Below the pieces are notes generated by a model. The model was not told the origin of the DNA, did not search any database, and saw nothing but the letters and a program-made list of their open reading frames with translations. This document shows, piece by piece, positions 1 to 13,532 of a stretch of 64,000 nucleotides of DNA (its first letter is position 1; every line of letters starts with the position of its first letter). The stretch covers positions 434,001 through 498,000 of the forward strand of contig ML133443.1 in assembly GCA_003864495.1 (NCBI GenBank). Reading direction: 5' to 3'. Both the position numbers and the translations under genes were made by a program. The stretch is from Nemopilema nomurai (lineage: Eukaryota; Cnidaria; Scyphozoa; Rhizostomeae; Rhizostomatidae).

Positions 1-1693
1 AACTGAGTTGTTGAAAAAGAAGAAAAACAGATAATGGGGGTATTTGCCAAGATTCAGTGTACAAGCCATTGCCAAGGACACAAAAACAACTGACAACGAA
101 TCACATCCATGGTCAAACAATTCCCCAAGTGGAGAACTACTGCCAGTTCGCCTTGCTTGTTTCCCATCTATAGCATCCAATGTCTGATAGATGAGCAAGC
201 CAACACAGCAGCAAACTAGTGCAGAAGGGCATACCTAAGGAGAGAAGGTAGTATTAACAGCCATGTGCAAAACATTTTCTGAATGAGTTAGCAACATATT
301 AGTTTCTCTGTTAAAAGAGTCAAAGTCCTGTTGAAGATATCATTACTTATCTCCTGCATCAAGCTGTATGTAGAATTTTTCAAAATTATAGGTAAAGAAA
401 TTAAATAGACAAAAATGAATTTTTTAATCAAGATTATACTCAATAATCATATATTGTAAAAGAACTTGGGCACAATTGTTGTTGGATAATTAAAAATAAC
501 TACCATATATCTTTCTGTCAAGCAATTGCTGATACAATTCTCTGATTCCGGTTGGTGTTATCAATTTTGTATCTTGGCATCCTTGTCTCTTTCTCAAAAA
601 TTAACATCAGAATTGAAAGCCTGATCTTTAACTTAGTTTAAACTGAGAATTTCATGTTATTTGAACTCTCCGATTGCAAGTTACTTTGTTTTGAATATTT
701 AGATATTCAATGCGATTTGACCGCGATTTGCGACTGCAGTGAAATTTTTTAATATATGAAGATAAAAATTTGCTCAAATCCTAGAATTACATATAATTGC
801 ACTCAGTCTAATTGTCTTGATGCATCCTATTCACAAATCCAAGTAAGTTGGTATATTTAATGACATACTATACAAAATAAATATTACCAATCATTGAAAT
901 GAAATTCATTTGCAGTGTCATGTTTATTAAATTTAATCACAATTACTATATGGTATTTTCCTAGTTTTGTTTTTGTTTTGTCTATCAGTTCTATAGCTTT
1001 TTAAAAGCTTCATGTCTGTTTTGGAGAGTATTGCTTTCAACAACAAAATATGGCAATTAAAAAAATTGTTGACATAATTTGCTCTAATAGGTGTTTCTTC
1101 ATAGTGGCAGCAGAAAACTACTTAGCATTATAGGGCATCAGGATATGATAGCCACTTTAAATCCAGTAAATATACAAATCAATAATACGTTAATCACAAA
1201 ATAGGCCTACATATAAAATATTGCGTTAGAAGCATAGACGATTAAGCTGTAATTTAAAATTGAACTCGGGCAAATAAAACCACGATAACCGTGAGGTTTT
1301 TTAATAAGATTATCGACCTCAACAGATCACTTGAAATTGATTTCTAGCTCACGTGACCGGGAGCACACATGTGGACCCTGCATCACGCATTGGTGTGCAG
1401 GGTCCCACCTGAGATAAATACAAAGCAGGGAGTAGAGTAAAGAAAGTGAAAATACGTACCTCGCCTACAGCAAGTGGACAGGTATACGTTATCAGTAGTG
1501 AAGTCAAAATGTTCACAGCCAGCCCCACTATCGTTATTGTGTTTGGGGCCAACCAAAGGGGCATAAACTCCACCACATAGCGCCAAAATGGCTGAAGTAG
1601 AGTCTCCGCTATAGAGGAGCCTTGTGCGCTGTACTTATGCTCCAAAAGCTTTTGCAGCTGGGCTTTGCCAAGAACATTCGAGTCACCCATCAT
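1..1693 (-). CDS. CEPT1: Choline/ethanolamine phosphotransferase, 5' part (first two coding exons)
   Basis: The enzyme transfers phosphocholine or phosphoethanolamine from the CDP-alcohol to diacylglycerol in the ER or Golgi membrane, the last step of the Kennedy pathway. Coding exons are 1691-1693 down to 1460 (78 codons) and 234 down to 1, which runs off the window. The donor is GAG|gtacg and the acceptor ccttag|GTA, both phase 0. Exon 2 carries the complete CDP-alcohol phosphotransferase signature D-G-x2-A-R-x8-G-x3-D-x3-D (DGKQAR, then G, D and D at the right spacing), which binds metal and CDP. Exon 1 has the family's N-terminal helix and first membrane segment ([11 protein letters not shown]). 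Position 1691 is the first in-frame ATG; the open frame further upstream starts only from TTG. Later membrane segments lie outside the window. CEPT1 and the choline-specific paralogue CHPT1 cannot be separated from this part, so the symbol is the broader one. Confidence 0.9.
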
Positions 1694-1777
1694 CTTGTAG
1701 CCTTTATTCGTCAAGACAGCACTTCTCACATAGGACCTAATTATTCTTGCCTTGCAGTTTATTGAAAAGTTGAACAA

Positions 1778-3101
1778 TGAACATTGATCAGCTGATCACA
1801 CAAACACAGGGAAACAACAACATATTTCTTAAGCCTCTTTGGAAAAGGGCATTGAATATCATGTTCTGTGATTATATTTCAAAACTATCCTTCAAACTTC
1901 ACATTTTTTCTTATTCTCTTACGTTGCCCCGAAGCCAGTTTGACTAGAACTCAGGGAATAATTGGGAATCAAGTTTCCTGTTGTTAATTTTGCTTCCTTA
2001 AGATTAACACGCTATTGATTTCAACTGAAAAGAAGGATAACCGAATTTATAACATGGCCTTGGACTATCCATTCATCCTTCGTCTCGGACGTCTTGCACT
2101 ATAGCCAGGCTGTTGCGTGATCGTTCGACTGCAATGGTAGCAGTTTTAAAAACAACTGCCTACTTTTAACGTCAATTCAAAGCGGCCTTGTCGGATGGAG
2201 TATTGTTTTCCTCGCGGCATACCTATTTCGTTACAATCAAACTAATTTTCTTATTAGACACCGCTTATAAAAGGAACAAAGCTTTGTTCTAACATTTACA
2301 TCTTATCATAAAAGTCCCAAATGAGAGATTTTTAGGCAAATGCTAAAGAATAACACGTAATTTTTTACGTATTTATAATTAATTAAGTCTTTAAGGTCTT
2401 ACCTTGTAAACCTGCTGAACATCTTGCCATCAAAGCTTCTTGCAATTTTCTTGTATTTCTGAGGAGATGACTTTTCAAATGTAGATTAAAAAGTTCACTT
2501 GCATTCAGAGATAAATTAATATAATTTATCAATTTAAAGAACGATAAGCAAAGGTATATTAGGTTCCCAACAACCTTTTTGAACACAACTGCATGTCAAG
2601 TGTATCGTGTTGCAATGATACATAGATGCTTATTGTTGTTTAAACTAAAACTACTTACCACCTGTTTTCTATCGAAACAAATACATAATTTGAAATACAT
2701 ATTCACGTTTCGCCGGATGAGAACATTGTAGTCCCTTTGAATGTCAAGAATAGAGGTTTTAACTTTCTTATTGAGAGGATTTTGTGGACATTCACTCAAC
2801 TATGATGATGAAGGCACAGCCTAATTAAAACCTTGTACTTCAGAGCCTATTTGGAGTAGAAATAACAATTAAAGCTTTATTTTACTTTTGAAGACTTAGA
2901 GTTCATTATGCAAAAATGTTGTCATTTCTCCTCTGTTCTTATAACTTCCATCGTGTAGCTGAGTATTATTGTAATGCGGCCTTATTTTCTGCGAAGGAGC
3001 ATTCGGGTTGGCTTAATGCACCACCTTAATAAGACCATTTCCACCTCTAGAGCACTACAATGAAGGAAACATTCGAGGATTTACTGTGAAAAGTACAATA
3101 T
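1778..3101. promoter_or_regulatory. Intergenic region between divergent CEPT1-like and Gemin7-like genes
   Basis: About 1.4 kb separates the start codons of two divergently transcribed genes, so promoters for both must lie here. I see AT-rich DNA, no convincing exon and no clear TATA box placed for either start. A shared bidirectional promoter is possible, but the distance is longer than in typical bidirectional pairs. Confidence 0.4.
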
Positions 3102-3497
3102 ATGTTTGCAAAAATGGACGAAGATGTCACTAAAAACCTCAGTATGAAGAAAGAGGCTGTAGATTCCACTAATACTGAAACATTGCACACGAGTGAAATT
3201 GGAGACGAGAACTTTCGATGTTCGAAAGCAGAAACACACTGCTGCAACAAAGTAGACATTTTAAATGACATGGAACATGGCATGGCTCGTGTGCGATTCT
3301 TGCAGTTGTTAAAGAAAATAAGAGGTAAAGAAGCGGTCCTTCAAATGCATGAAAAGACAAAAGTCAAAGGGGCATTTGTAGGCATTGACGGAGAAGGCAG
3401 CACTATTGCAATCCAATCCTTAGAAACACCGATGGGAAAACAACACGCCGCTTTTGTACGGGCAACTGACGTTATTTGCATTTCGTTCGATTTATGA
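3102..3497 (+). CDS. GEMIN7: Gemin7-like component of the SMN complex (intronless)
   Basis: A 131-residue protein from a single ATG-started open frame. The C-terminal half matches the Sm-like fold of Gemin7: a helix (ARVRFLQLLKKI), then strands around MHEKTKVKGAF, the strongly Gemin7-like strand segment LETPMGKQHAAFVRATDV, and a final ICISF strand. In vertebrates Gemin7 pairs with Gemin6 as an Sm-like dimer within the SMN complex, which loads Sm rings onto snRNAs. The N-terminal ~60 residues are acidic, low in similarity and probably disordered, as in relatives. Length is close to the human protein. No intron is needed. A second Met lies at codon 5, so either could be the start. An AATAAA lies about 300 bases after the stop. 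The gene converges on the EFHC-like gene. Confidence 0.8.
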   Translation: MFAKMDEDVTKNLSMKKEAVDSTNTETLHTSEIGDENFRCSKAETHCCNKVDILNDMEHGMARVRFLQLLKKIRGKEAVLQMHEKTKVKGAFVGIDGEGSTIAIQSLETPMGKQHAAFVRATDVICISFDL

Positions 3498-3801
3498 TTT
3501 CATTGCTGTTACATCCAGATCAGTTATGCATGCTAATTTATACGGAAATACTACAGGCGTATTCTTCATCTAGGAAGGGTTCTGTTTCTTGCCACCTTTA
3601 GAGCCTGTTGTTTTTATATTCATTTTTTGCACAAAGGTGCATTCTGAAGTAAATAATGTTGTTTCAAGGAATTAGCTCTTGCATTTCTTGCAGTACTTGA
3701 AGTTCGTTTAATGGATTTTTTGCTTAATGATGTACTCCTAGAACACAAACATAAGTATGAACTGATCTCTATCTTTGTAAAATTTGCATCTGAGTGAAAT
3801 G

Positions 3802-3807
3802 AATAAA
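3802..3807 (+). other. Poly(A) signal AATAAA for the Gemin7-like gene
   Basis: A canonical AATAAA hexamer lies about 305 bases downstream of the Gemin7-like stop codon, on the same strand. It is the first canonical signal I see in that 3' flank. Confidence 0.5.
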
Positions 3808-4641
3808 GTCAAAATGGATATTAAAAAGTTGCTTACAGAAGATCATAAAATAATGATGATGGAAATAGTAAGAAATCTTGGCAGCAAAGATTGATTTGTC
3901 CAAATCGAAGAAGCAAATTGTCTTCATGCAATCAGGTAAAATCAAATAGAAAATTACTGCCCTACCAGAGATCTATAAAATGTTGGGCCATCTTGTGTTT
4001 GAGTTTATTTATTATTGACAGACCAAAGGAAACTAATAATTATGACTGCAAATACTTGAATAAAATTTTTAAAGAATCCATGGAATATTTAATGCTATTT
4101 GTGTTTAAATGATTCTTTCTCTATGTATTAGACTGATATGGGTCTCAAATATTATTTGGGGTCTCAAAGATTATTTGTTGGTGTTAGCACAGTGAAATTA
4201 TATTTAGATGTTAGTTTGTTCTTTTGCTGTGATTTCACTGGAAAATTGTACTGTTCTTCACATGTCACTAAGAAATTCATATCAACAAAATCTGCTATCA
4301 TCAGTAATGCTATGATATATTTTATGGCCAAACTTTACTTAAGACATTCAAGGTGTAATGATACTGTGTGCCAAAACTAGGAGCAGTCTAAGCATGTATC
4401 ATTTTTTTTAAACAAAGTGAAAATAACACTTATCAATGATATTTTATCTCTCTTGATCATTGTAACACACCTTTCTGTTATCAATAAATATGAAAGAAGC
4501 TATTCTTTGAAATTTAATAATAATTGGCAAGAATAAACCAAGTCTTTTGTGCTATTGACATCTTAAATGGATGATCAACCAAAGTAATAACAATTACTAT
4601 AATACAAAGTTACTTTTTATACATTTTAAAAATTGTTCCTT

Positions 4642-7600
4642 TTAAACTCTCCACTTGTACTCAGGGCCATCTCCTTTGAATCTAGAATAAAAAATGTAAA
4701 ATGATCTTAATAAACCCAGCTTTAAGAAGATACATGAATTCATTGATGGCAACAATTATCTCCATATTGATTTATCAAAGCTGTTTTGGGAAAGTCAAAT
4801 TGAAGAAATCAGCAAAGAGTGTGTAGTACCATAATATCAAAATCTTGTTAGCTACAGCTCCTACTTCTTGACATGAGATGTTAAAAAAAAGCATGGAGAA
4901 TTGCAGGTTTGAAATAAACCATGTTTAAAGTGGAAATAGCCAAAGACTAGCATATTGAAAAGGTTCCCAACTGTGCTCTGAATGCAATGGAGATGCTTGC
5001 AATGGTAAAGAATCAAAAGTTGATAAAGGAACTCTTGACAATTTAATCTTAACTAAATTGTGTCAAGCTTTTCCTAAATAGCGTTCAATATTCTTTTTTA
5101 ACAAGCCAAAAGAATTTGCGATGAATGTTATTCACTATGCATATGTGTATGCTGCTAGCTGTTTACTCTACCAGAAAAATTATTTACATAGATGAAAAAT
5201 GTATAAAAAAAATGATTAAGTTGATAAAAATGACTACAAACCTCCACTGGTATTCTGTTTTTGAATAGTCTGGCTCTTTGCCTTTTTCATCCTGACCATT
5301 TTCGCTCCTTGAAATCTTTTCAAGTCCATGCTTTTCTCGTATGGAGTTGATAGTATCCAGGGTGTATATTTCTGGAAAGCTTTCAAGGTATTCCAACACA
5401 TATCTGTCAGCATCATAAATCACAAACTTGTGTTTGTATATTTCAATTGTTGCGCCAATTTTGAAATCTGCAGGGGTGTAAAATTCTGGACTGTCAATCG
5501 AGGCGCCAGGCTTTCTTACTTTTGTTCTCTCAAGGAACTTTCCACCCAGTATTCCAGAATTGCGTTGCGGTGGCTCATAAACTGTGATCATATCATCTGC
5601 CAGTCGATACGAGATGATAAACCTTCTGTCTTTGTCTTCTTGCCTGACAGATCGCTGAAAAAGAAGCATGCAGTTGTAGTACTGGAGGGTTCAGCATTTA
5701 AAGTGTTGATTTACATTTAACAACTGCTTAGATATAATGTAACAATTATAAACGATTATTGGTATAAATGTAAGCAAAATAACCTGAATTAGCATTAAAT
5801 GCTGGAACATTTTAATACCAAGGCTAATTTAACATGTATTAGAAATTCTAAAATGAGCAAATGCTTAATAAGACGACAACAATTTAAAGTTAGATTTATC
5901 CATTTAAGGTTACAAAACGTTCCACATTCAACGTAAGTGACATGTATTGTGTAAGCAAACATATCAAAAGCTTGTCTGGGGACGTAAATAAACTACTATC
6001 CTTCTATATACTGACCAGGCTTCAGGTTTTGCTAAAAAGAAACTCTTTAGGCACTTTGCAATTGCAGTTTGTTTTCTGGTTCATGAACATAGAAGAAAGA
6101 GCTGACTTACCAATCTGCCTTCATACCGCAAAACTTTGTTATCGTTTTCAAGCATCTTGATAAAGTCCTTTTTGGGTGCCTGTGGCACTAGAGAGAGGCA
6201 TGATTGCAGGGAATCTTCCATCGAACCAAAACCATTGTATGGCGGCAGCATCTAATCAAGCAAATAATATTATATTCCGAATGCTTCAATGCTACATGAA
6301 TCTACAAAATTATGTCAACAGGAATCATCAGGCCCTTTTTTAAATCTTTTTTATATGGAATGATATTAGCATCGCTACTCCACTTGCAAAAAACCATAGA
6401 AATTCACTGCAAATAATATGGCTTATCCAAATTCTAAAGAACGTGTATCCTTCTATTCTATCTTTACGCAGTATATGAATCGTAGTTTAACTTTAGGTAT
6501 CAGACCGGTATAAGATGAATATATTGCAAAAACATTTAATGCTAATAGGGCGCTGTTATGTATTAACTGTAACATGTATTGCAAGAAGAAGACTCGAGAA
6601 GACTACTTAACCCATCTGCTCTAATTAACAATTACCTTCGGAGCTCTTTCCTTGATTTCACCTTTGATGTCGTACGGGGTGAAATCAGTCATACCAAAGT
6701 TCGCTTGGTAGAATGACTGTGTAAATTCATCACAATCATAGAGGAGAAATCGCCGTCCCATGACAAACAGTGTTTGCCCGATGCTAAAATCTGCAGGGGT
6801 GTACCAGCCGTCAACTTCTTCTTCCGATATCTCCATCACAGCGACAGGGAACGAAGCTGAAAAAATGAAACATTAAAAAATGAAACACAGACTGTTTTTA
6901 CATCCAACTGATTATATTGATACAAAGTTTGCTTGTAAACCAAACTAGTCAGGGCTCAAGAGAGTCTCTATGGGATGGGCCCCGCTGTTTAACTTGCTAA
7001 GAATGGCTAGTAAGAGGCTGCGATAAATGTCGGGTTGTTATAAGGACAAAGTAATGGTCATCAGAAGTCAACTAAAAAGTCAACCACGCTATTGGTAGGA
7101 TCATTGAGCAATGATTAGTTTGTCCGTTAATGCAATAGCAGAACAGACAGCGGAAGATGACTGAATTTGTCTGAATAAAGGAATTGATATCCAAAAGGAT
7201 AGTTCTATTCTAGCCTAAAGAATGCATCAAAAATTGAAAGCATTCTTTGAAAACTGGTATACCATATGTGGCAAAAACTAATCTCAAGTGGATAGATACT
7301 ACAAGTAATATTACTTTGAATGCAACCTTTCCTAATTAATTATGTTAAAGGATTCCGTTTAAACTTCAGGAACAAATATTGTCTGATGGTTGCGTTTCTC
7401 TCAAGTCCCGTAGCTTATTAAGTAACTGATACTGAGAAAATTTAATGATGAATTCTACGTTACAAGTCACAGTGAGTAAAAGTAAGCTGCACATACATTT
7501 AATGTTATCTCTCTCTTTTGGCATCTTTTGTCGTCGTATTAAAACAGGGAAGGGGTCTCTTCCATCATTTGGTTCATGGACCTCACGAATCTCCATGGTA

Positions 7601-10600
7601 TCATCAACAAGGTAATAATGAAGAATCTAGAATAATGAAACATTGATTTATCTCGTTGTATCTCTCAAGTTATGGAGGAAATGCACAGTTTTATTCATGC
7701 AGAAATTACGGCAATAGCAAGGGTGATGCCAAGCGTTACAAAATGCGGATCGACCGGCGTGTGAGCGCCCCCAGTATTTTATCTCTATTTGGTCAATTAT
7801 CACTACATTTCATAAAATGGTATGTCGGTTCGGTAATCAAGCTACAAAATAGTAGGCGATTAGCCTCTAAATTTGAACATCCACCCTCTAGCGAAAGGTG
7901 CTTGGTCCGCCCCTGACGAGGGAGAAACCTCGAGTTACACTTTCCCTTCAGTAAATGCGCAAAGGTTTGGAAGCGGTTTATCCCTATTAAAATAGCGGTG
8001 AGAAGTGTTCTCACCGCATTTCAAGGAAAATGGACAGCAGATTAGAGCACCCCTAACAGAACAGATCTTGTGGAACAAGACTTGTGTTCTTCTTTGCGCA
8101 TTAAGATAGGAATAAATTCAAGCCTTTTGATCAATACCACCAAAATTTCACGAAAAAACAATTTTCCATGTGAAGAAACAGCTCTTTAGGAAAACGTATT
8201 GACCCAAAATAAAGGAAAAAACTTCTTGCATGACAACGTCGGTTGATGATAACAAGGTTATATTTTTCCCCTCGTGAAATGGAATGAGTGATGAATTTAG
8301 CTTCAAAGCTATGAGTTGCCAATAAAACATTTTAAGAGTAAAATCGTCAGAAATAGGACTGTAGGAAAGTTGGAAAGAGTCTTTTGGTTTTGACACCTTT
8401 TTTCTCACTTTAAATTAATTCACCTTCGAGTAACTCCAGAGTTAATGAAGCAATAAAAAAAGCTTGAATATAAAAGACGAAAACTTGATGGCATTGAGTT
8501 CTTAATTAAGGGTGCTATTGAAATATTATATGATTCCCTTATGCTGTTTCTAAACTAATTTGTTATTCCATTGCAACAGGAAGTTGTAGAACGTCAGAAA
8601 TGTCTCACTGAATTTATTTTGTGGCAGCTGTAAAGATTTTACTTGTTTGCCAAAGCCATTTTCAATGTTTAAATGGCCTTAAATAAATGATGCTTGAAAC
8701 TTGCAAAATCTGTGGCAACCACTAACTGGCTCAGAAATTTAAGTTGACCACGAAAAACTTTGGGCCAGAAAAGGGGTGTAGTCAAGTGAATATTAAATTG
8801 GGATCCGTTGCTAATTACCTGCCTTTCACAGTTAAGCACTCAATGAAACATAAGAAAAATCTAATTTTTTGCAAAAGTTGCCAGCCTTAGAAATTTTGCT
8901 CAATAATATGATTCACTTATACTAGAAATAGCTAGCTGTGGATAACAATCCAAATGATAAGAGCCATCTTTTTATTTTATTCAATAAGGCTACTCACAAC
9001 AGGCCTGAGTTCACCAAACATGCTATCCCTGTCGTCCCACAAACAGTAAAAGCGCAACACTTGTCTGTCAAGCTCAATGAACTGGCGCAGCTTGTCAAAG
9101 GTAGATGGTGTCTTGTAAGACCTGATGGGCTGCTTCCTGGATGTAGAGTAAGGATCACCTGGGCATTCATCTGGTTGGTTGAGGATGATGCCTTCACTGG
9201 CCATGAATTCCTACCAAAAAAAGAAAAACATTGTTCAAAGAAAATATTTAACATCTTGCTGCATTAATCATATAAGAAAAGTATGATAAAGTAAAGCTGG
9301 ATGTTGTCTTTTATCTGATCTTAAAAGTAATGGCTGGCTAACTTGGCAATGACAAAAAGTTTTCAAAGCCTTTTATCTTGAATTACTAATTTTATGTGAC
9401 TTTCTTTCCAAGGTGAACAGTGTTATCTGTATGTTTTACCTAAATTACTACTTAATTTAGCTTCAATGCAAAAACTGTACAAACAAAGAAAACAGGCCAA
9501 CTGTGGGTTAGAGTAGTAGTTAATTTACCTTTGTCCATTTGTTGCAGTCGTGAATGAAGAATGTTTTCCCATAAAATGAGACATTGATTCCAATGTTCAG
9601 ATCTTTCCAATGCCAATGATCTCCTGAATCATTTTTTGGCAACCGTTGCCTCTTTATCAGCTTCCCTTGTGGAATTCCACTAACAAAAAGATTTAATATG
9701 CTGAAAAAACCATAATAGTCTTTTGATGATCAGTACTTTGATTAACTAAACTTTTGGTCTCTCTCTCTATGACATATTGACTCTTTTTGAAAAATTAAAA
9801 TCAAGCAGTTTATAAGGTATTTTACACTAAAAAACAAGTTTACATTAAATACTTAGACATTAGCCACAGAAAAAGGGAAAATTAAGTAAACTCTAATGAA
9901 ACCCCTACCTGTTTTCAACTACAGGCTCCACAACGGAAATGGAGTCATCTTCAAGATAATAGTAAATTTTGACATGTCTTATTCTGAAATGTTCGTTTGG
10001 TGACTCATGCACAGTTTGCTTAAAGTAGGCATTGAACAGCAGAACTTTCTTGTCAAAGCCAACACTTGCTGGGATAAAGTCTTCAGGTGGTGCCTGGATT
10101 GCTTGGCCATATGTTAGAGAAGGCTTGAAGTTGGCAAGCTCATCAAGTTCTGCCTGCGACAGTTCATTCATTGGCAGAGGCTCTCCTCCTATGCCATTTG
10201 TTGGCAGCTGGGGTAATGAGTAGCCATTTTGCCAGTGCAAAGTTTGTGAGCGATGGAATTTTGTTTTCTAGATGAAAAATATTGAGCTGAGTCAGTTATG
10301 TCTGGTTCCTTTTTCTAAAATTAAAATGATTATTAAAACAGCAAGAGCATATTACATCTCATATCTCAAGCCTGATGGGATATCGTTATACTATTAGTAC
10401 TTAACATATTTTAAGGAGATTACTCTACATCTACCGGATACTATCTCCTTTTAGAAAGAAGATTATGATTGTGCTGATTTCAAAATGAGGAAGCCCCATT
10501 TGTTTTCTGTAATAGTTGACGCTAAACATGCACGGGGAAACAGTTTTCCCTAGGAGACAGTTACAAATTATGTAAATCTAAAGTTTGCATCTAGAAATGT

Positions 10601-10989
10601 ACTTGCGCTAATGTACTAATAATAGCACCTAGAAAGGTACCCAAACTAAACAACGTTAAGTTATCATTTTACAGATCTCCTCCAGAGCATGGAAAGTTAT
10701 CAGCAAAATAAGTTATAATCGGACTCTTATCCCAAAGCTTCGCAACTTAAGCAGAATGTTTAACTAAGCATGGTTAATATAAGTGTTGCAAAACCACAGG
10801 CTGTTGGACATACGAGTGTCCAACCCAGGGGCCTAAATTCATAGGTGTGCATGCTCTCGCGCAGCACCGATAAATCTACATAAAACAAATTTCACACTAT
10901 ATCAAGCAACTGATGTATAGATTAGAAGAAAATTAGCTACTTACAGTTGGATCTGTGAAATTGTTTCCAGGTAAAAACGGAAGGGACAT
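4642..10989 (-). CDS. EFHC1: EFHC1/EFHC2-like DM10-domain ciliary protein, nine exons, without EF-hand tail
   Basis: Microtubule-inner/axonemal protein of motile cilia (family of EFHC1/myoclonin1 and algal Rib72). Exons, minus strand: 10989-10945, 10267-9909, 9679-9529, 9210-8998, 7626-7497, 6856-6636, 6251-6111, 5654-5242, 4681-4642. All have GT-AG borders and matching phases and give 570 residues. The start [11 protein letters not shown] matches the family N-terminus. Three DM10 domains are seen at about residues 86-185, 230-355 and 408-515. Diagnostic strings include [42 protein letters not shown] and [15 protein letters not shown]. The human protein is about 640 residues and ends with an EF-hand region. 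Here the last exon adds only twelve residues after the split Arg ([12 protein letters not shown], stop) and no EF-hand is encoded. EFHC1 and EFHC2 are hard to separate; the symbol denotes the family. Confidence 0.9.
10268..10944 (-). other. First intron of the EFHC-like gene
   Basis: A 677-base intron between the 15-codon first exon and the exon that starts KTKFHRSQT. Donor ACT|gtaag and acceptor ctag|AAA leave the frame at phase 0. No other feature is visible inside. Confidence 0.75.
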
Positions 10990-10999
10990 CTTTAATCTG

Positions 11000-13490
11000 T
11001 CTTTCTCGAAAACCAAATATATCACTGCCGTTGTTTGGGTCGTCTTCGATGTTTTACTGTAGTTATGTTTCTATGGGAACCCTACATGTCGAAGTATATT
11101 GAAACGAGGCTACTCTGTCCCCATGGTAACAAGGAGAATAGAGGGCCTGTTATCTCCTTTTTTGCCTGTTACAAAGCGGGAATACGGCCCTGGAAGTGGG
11201 AGCATTTGCCCCCGGGCAAAATTGATGTTGAATAAAAACAAAGCTTTGCCATTGAGTGCAGGGCCGGCTTCAAAATGTCCCTACGGCAACAGGGTACGGT
11301 CAATTCTCGTATTGTGGACAGCCCGAGACAAAAGGAAATTCTCTTTTACAGACACCAAAAGAAATCGCGACTGGAAGTGCAATAAGATGTTCAAGCGTAA
11401 TTCCTACTATAGCAGACTGCCCCTAATTCGTAAACACGAACACTGCATCTAACTGTTTAGCCATCGATACAACAAACACAAGCTATATGTAAACATCAGG
11501 TGGTCGTGTTTCTCCACAAAGTCATCTTCTTATGAAATTAAAACAGTACATTAACACAATGATATCAAGTAGGGCAGCCAATGCACTGTAGGCCATGATT
11601 TGGGTGTTTAGCCTGCTTGGCACAATGTTAGCGACGGCAACATGTTAGCGTTTGTGTCAATTTTAGAGGAATTCTTGTCAGGTAGATAGAGCCTCAGAGA
11701 CTGACAAAGATCTGAAAAATCTAGCCAAGGACGTTTCACCCGAAACCAACACGGACGTTATCAGCTATCAAGTTTCCTATTTACTACTACTTGACAATAA
11801 ATTTGCTGAATTTCTCTATTTAAAAATTGACAGGATACACAGGATAATGAAAAGAGAAAAAACCAGCATACAATAGAATTACAACAAATTTGAACTAGAA
11901 AATAATTTGATGAACAGAATTCCATGTTAAAACTTAAAAGAACAACGAACATAATCTCTTCTCAAGTTTGATGCATTATAATTTGGCACGCTGTTGGAAA
12001 TTCTTAACTCGCGCCAACATTGTTCTACTACTTCTGAGATGAAGTTTGGTGAACCTGTAGTGATAAATTATTTGCTTAACATGAAATTTTCCGAAAAAAT
12101 TCTTTTGATAATTGGTAATTTGTAAATTTTGTAAAAAATACATTGAGTCACAAGAGAAATTTGTTAGACATATTTATAAAATATTTATGAACTCTGATAA
12201 TCCTCCATTAAAGGCATCTAAGTAGTTAGATTCTGTCATATATACCAGAAATTGTTCAATTATTCAAAAGTTATTCGATTAAGTATTTTTGAATCTATAG
12301 AAAAGATCTCCCGTTCAGCTGGGAAGAGATCTATTCCAAAAGAATACTTAATTTGCATAATGTACACATGGCTGTAAATACTTTATAAACCTGTGTGGCA
12401 GTGAAAATAACAGAAAATTAAAACAAGGTTGAACCAGATTAATCATTTAAATTCATTTTGCGAGGAAGAAAATTAAATGCCTTTCATTGCTCACAAATTG
12501 AAATGCTTAAGTTCCTTGAATTGGCTACGACCATACTTTTTCATTTCTAATATAAATCATTGCAAGCGACTCTTGTTTCTTAACTCTTCTACTTATTCCA
12601 TTGGTAAGTTTGCTTCTAACTTCATGCGCCAAATAAATTAAGCATATTACTCAGGATCTAAATTTTCCCTTAGAAGCCTGGTTCTGTATCCTGCAATGTG
12701 AGCCAGAAATTCAAAGAGCGCTGAGCGAGAAAGCACCCATTTTGTCATTGCACCTCCTTGAGACATTGAGGATTCAAAATGTAAGAGGGAAGCCCTTAGA
12801 GAATGGGCCATTAATGTTGTGGTTTGCGCTATGTCTTTGTAGATTCAGTGTCCAGATATGAAGCTCACGGTACCACACATCAGTTGAAATTAGGGAAATA
12901 ACACTAATGTTACAAGGCTAAGTAACATTTAAGCAACTAATTACCAAAAGGTGGTTCACAACACACAATGCAGAGGATACGTAGAAGAAGATCACCGTTT
13001 GAAACAAAGGCGAGAGATTAGCTTAAGATGATGTGTGACAGGAACTGTCTGATCAGATTACCTCTTGCCCATTGAGAGGGACAAATTGAAGTTTGCTCTA
13101 TTACTAGCAAATGTAATTTGAAATATGCCGTGTTTAATCTAGTAATTACAAACAGTATTAAGTTATAGGGGCAGCAACACTTTTGTGCTAGTTCCTAAGT
13201 TCAAATCTTGACGGAATAACGGTAGCCTAGAGGTCTTCTACATCGCAAATGAGCCCTCTAGTTATGATAAGCAACGAGATCTCACCATGAAATTACTATG
13301 AAGCTGTTGTAAGCTAAAATAGCTAGCTCTTTGCTAAATTCTCACAACATTGCCGAATTTGAATAGACTTTACATTTTTGCATTCTTGTAAGGCTGGAAA
13401 AAAGAATAAAAGGGAATAAAGAAATGGAAAATTAAATTCCCTGTATTTTGAGGACATGGTGCTGTTGTAACGATAAGGAAATGCACCCTG
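11000..13490. other. Gene-free stretch upstream of the EFHC-like gene
   Basis: This should include the EFHC-like promoter just above 10989. The first few hundred bases (11040-11300) are richer in GC than the surroundings. I found no open frame with family resemblance, no splice-compatible exon chain and no RNA gene. Confidence 0.4.
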
Positions 13491-13493
13491 AAT

Positions 13494-13532
13494 TACAACA
13501 ACGTGACAACTGTAGCTATAGCAAATGAAATA
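13494..13532 (+). repeat. Left copy of 39-bp direct repeat flanking MITE copy 1
   Basis: The 39 bases from TACAACAACG to GCAAATGAAATA recur at 13886-13924 with one mismatch (a at 13528 versus c at 13920). The two copies sit immediately outside the terminal inverted repeats of the 353-bp element between them. The repeat begins and ends with TA. Confidence 0.9.

Noticed and set aside
1694..1777. N-terminal extension of the CEPT1-like protein to 1777
   Set aside because: The extension begins with TTG and lacks family similarity; ATG at 1691-1693 is the first in-frame start.
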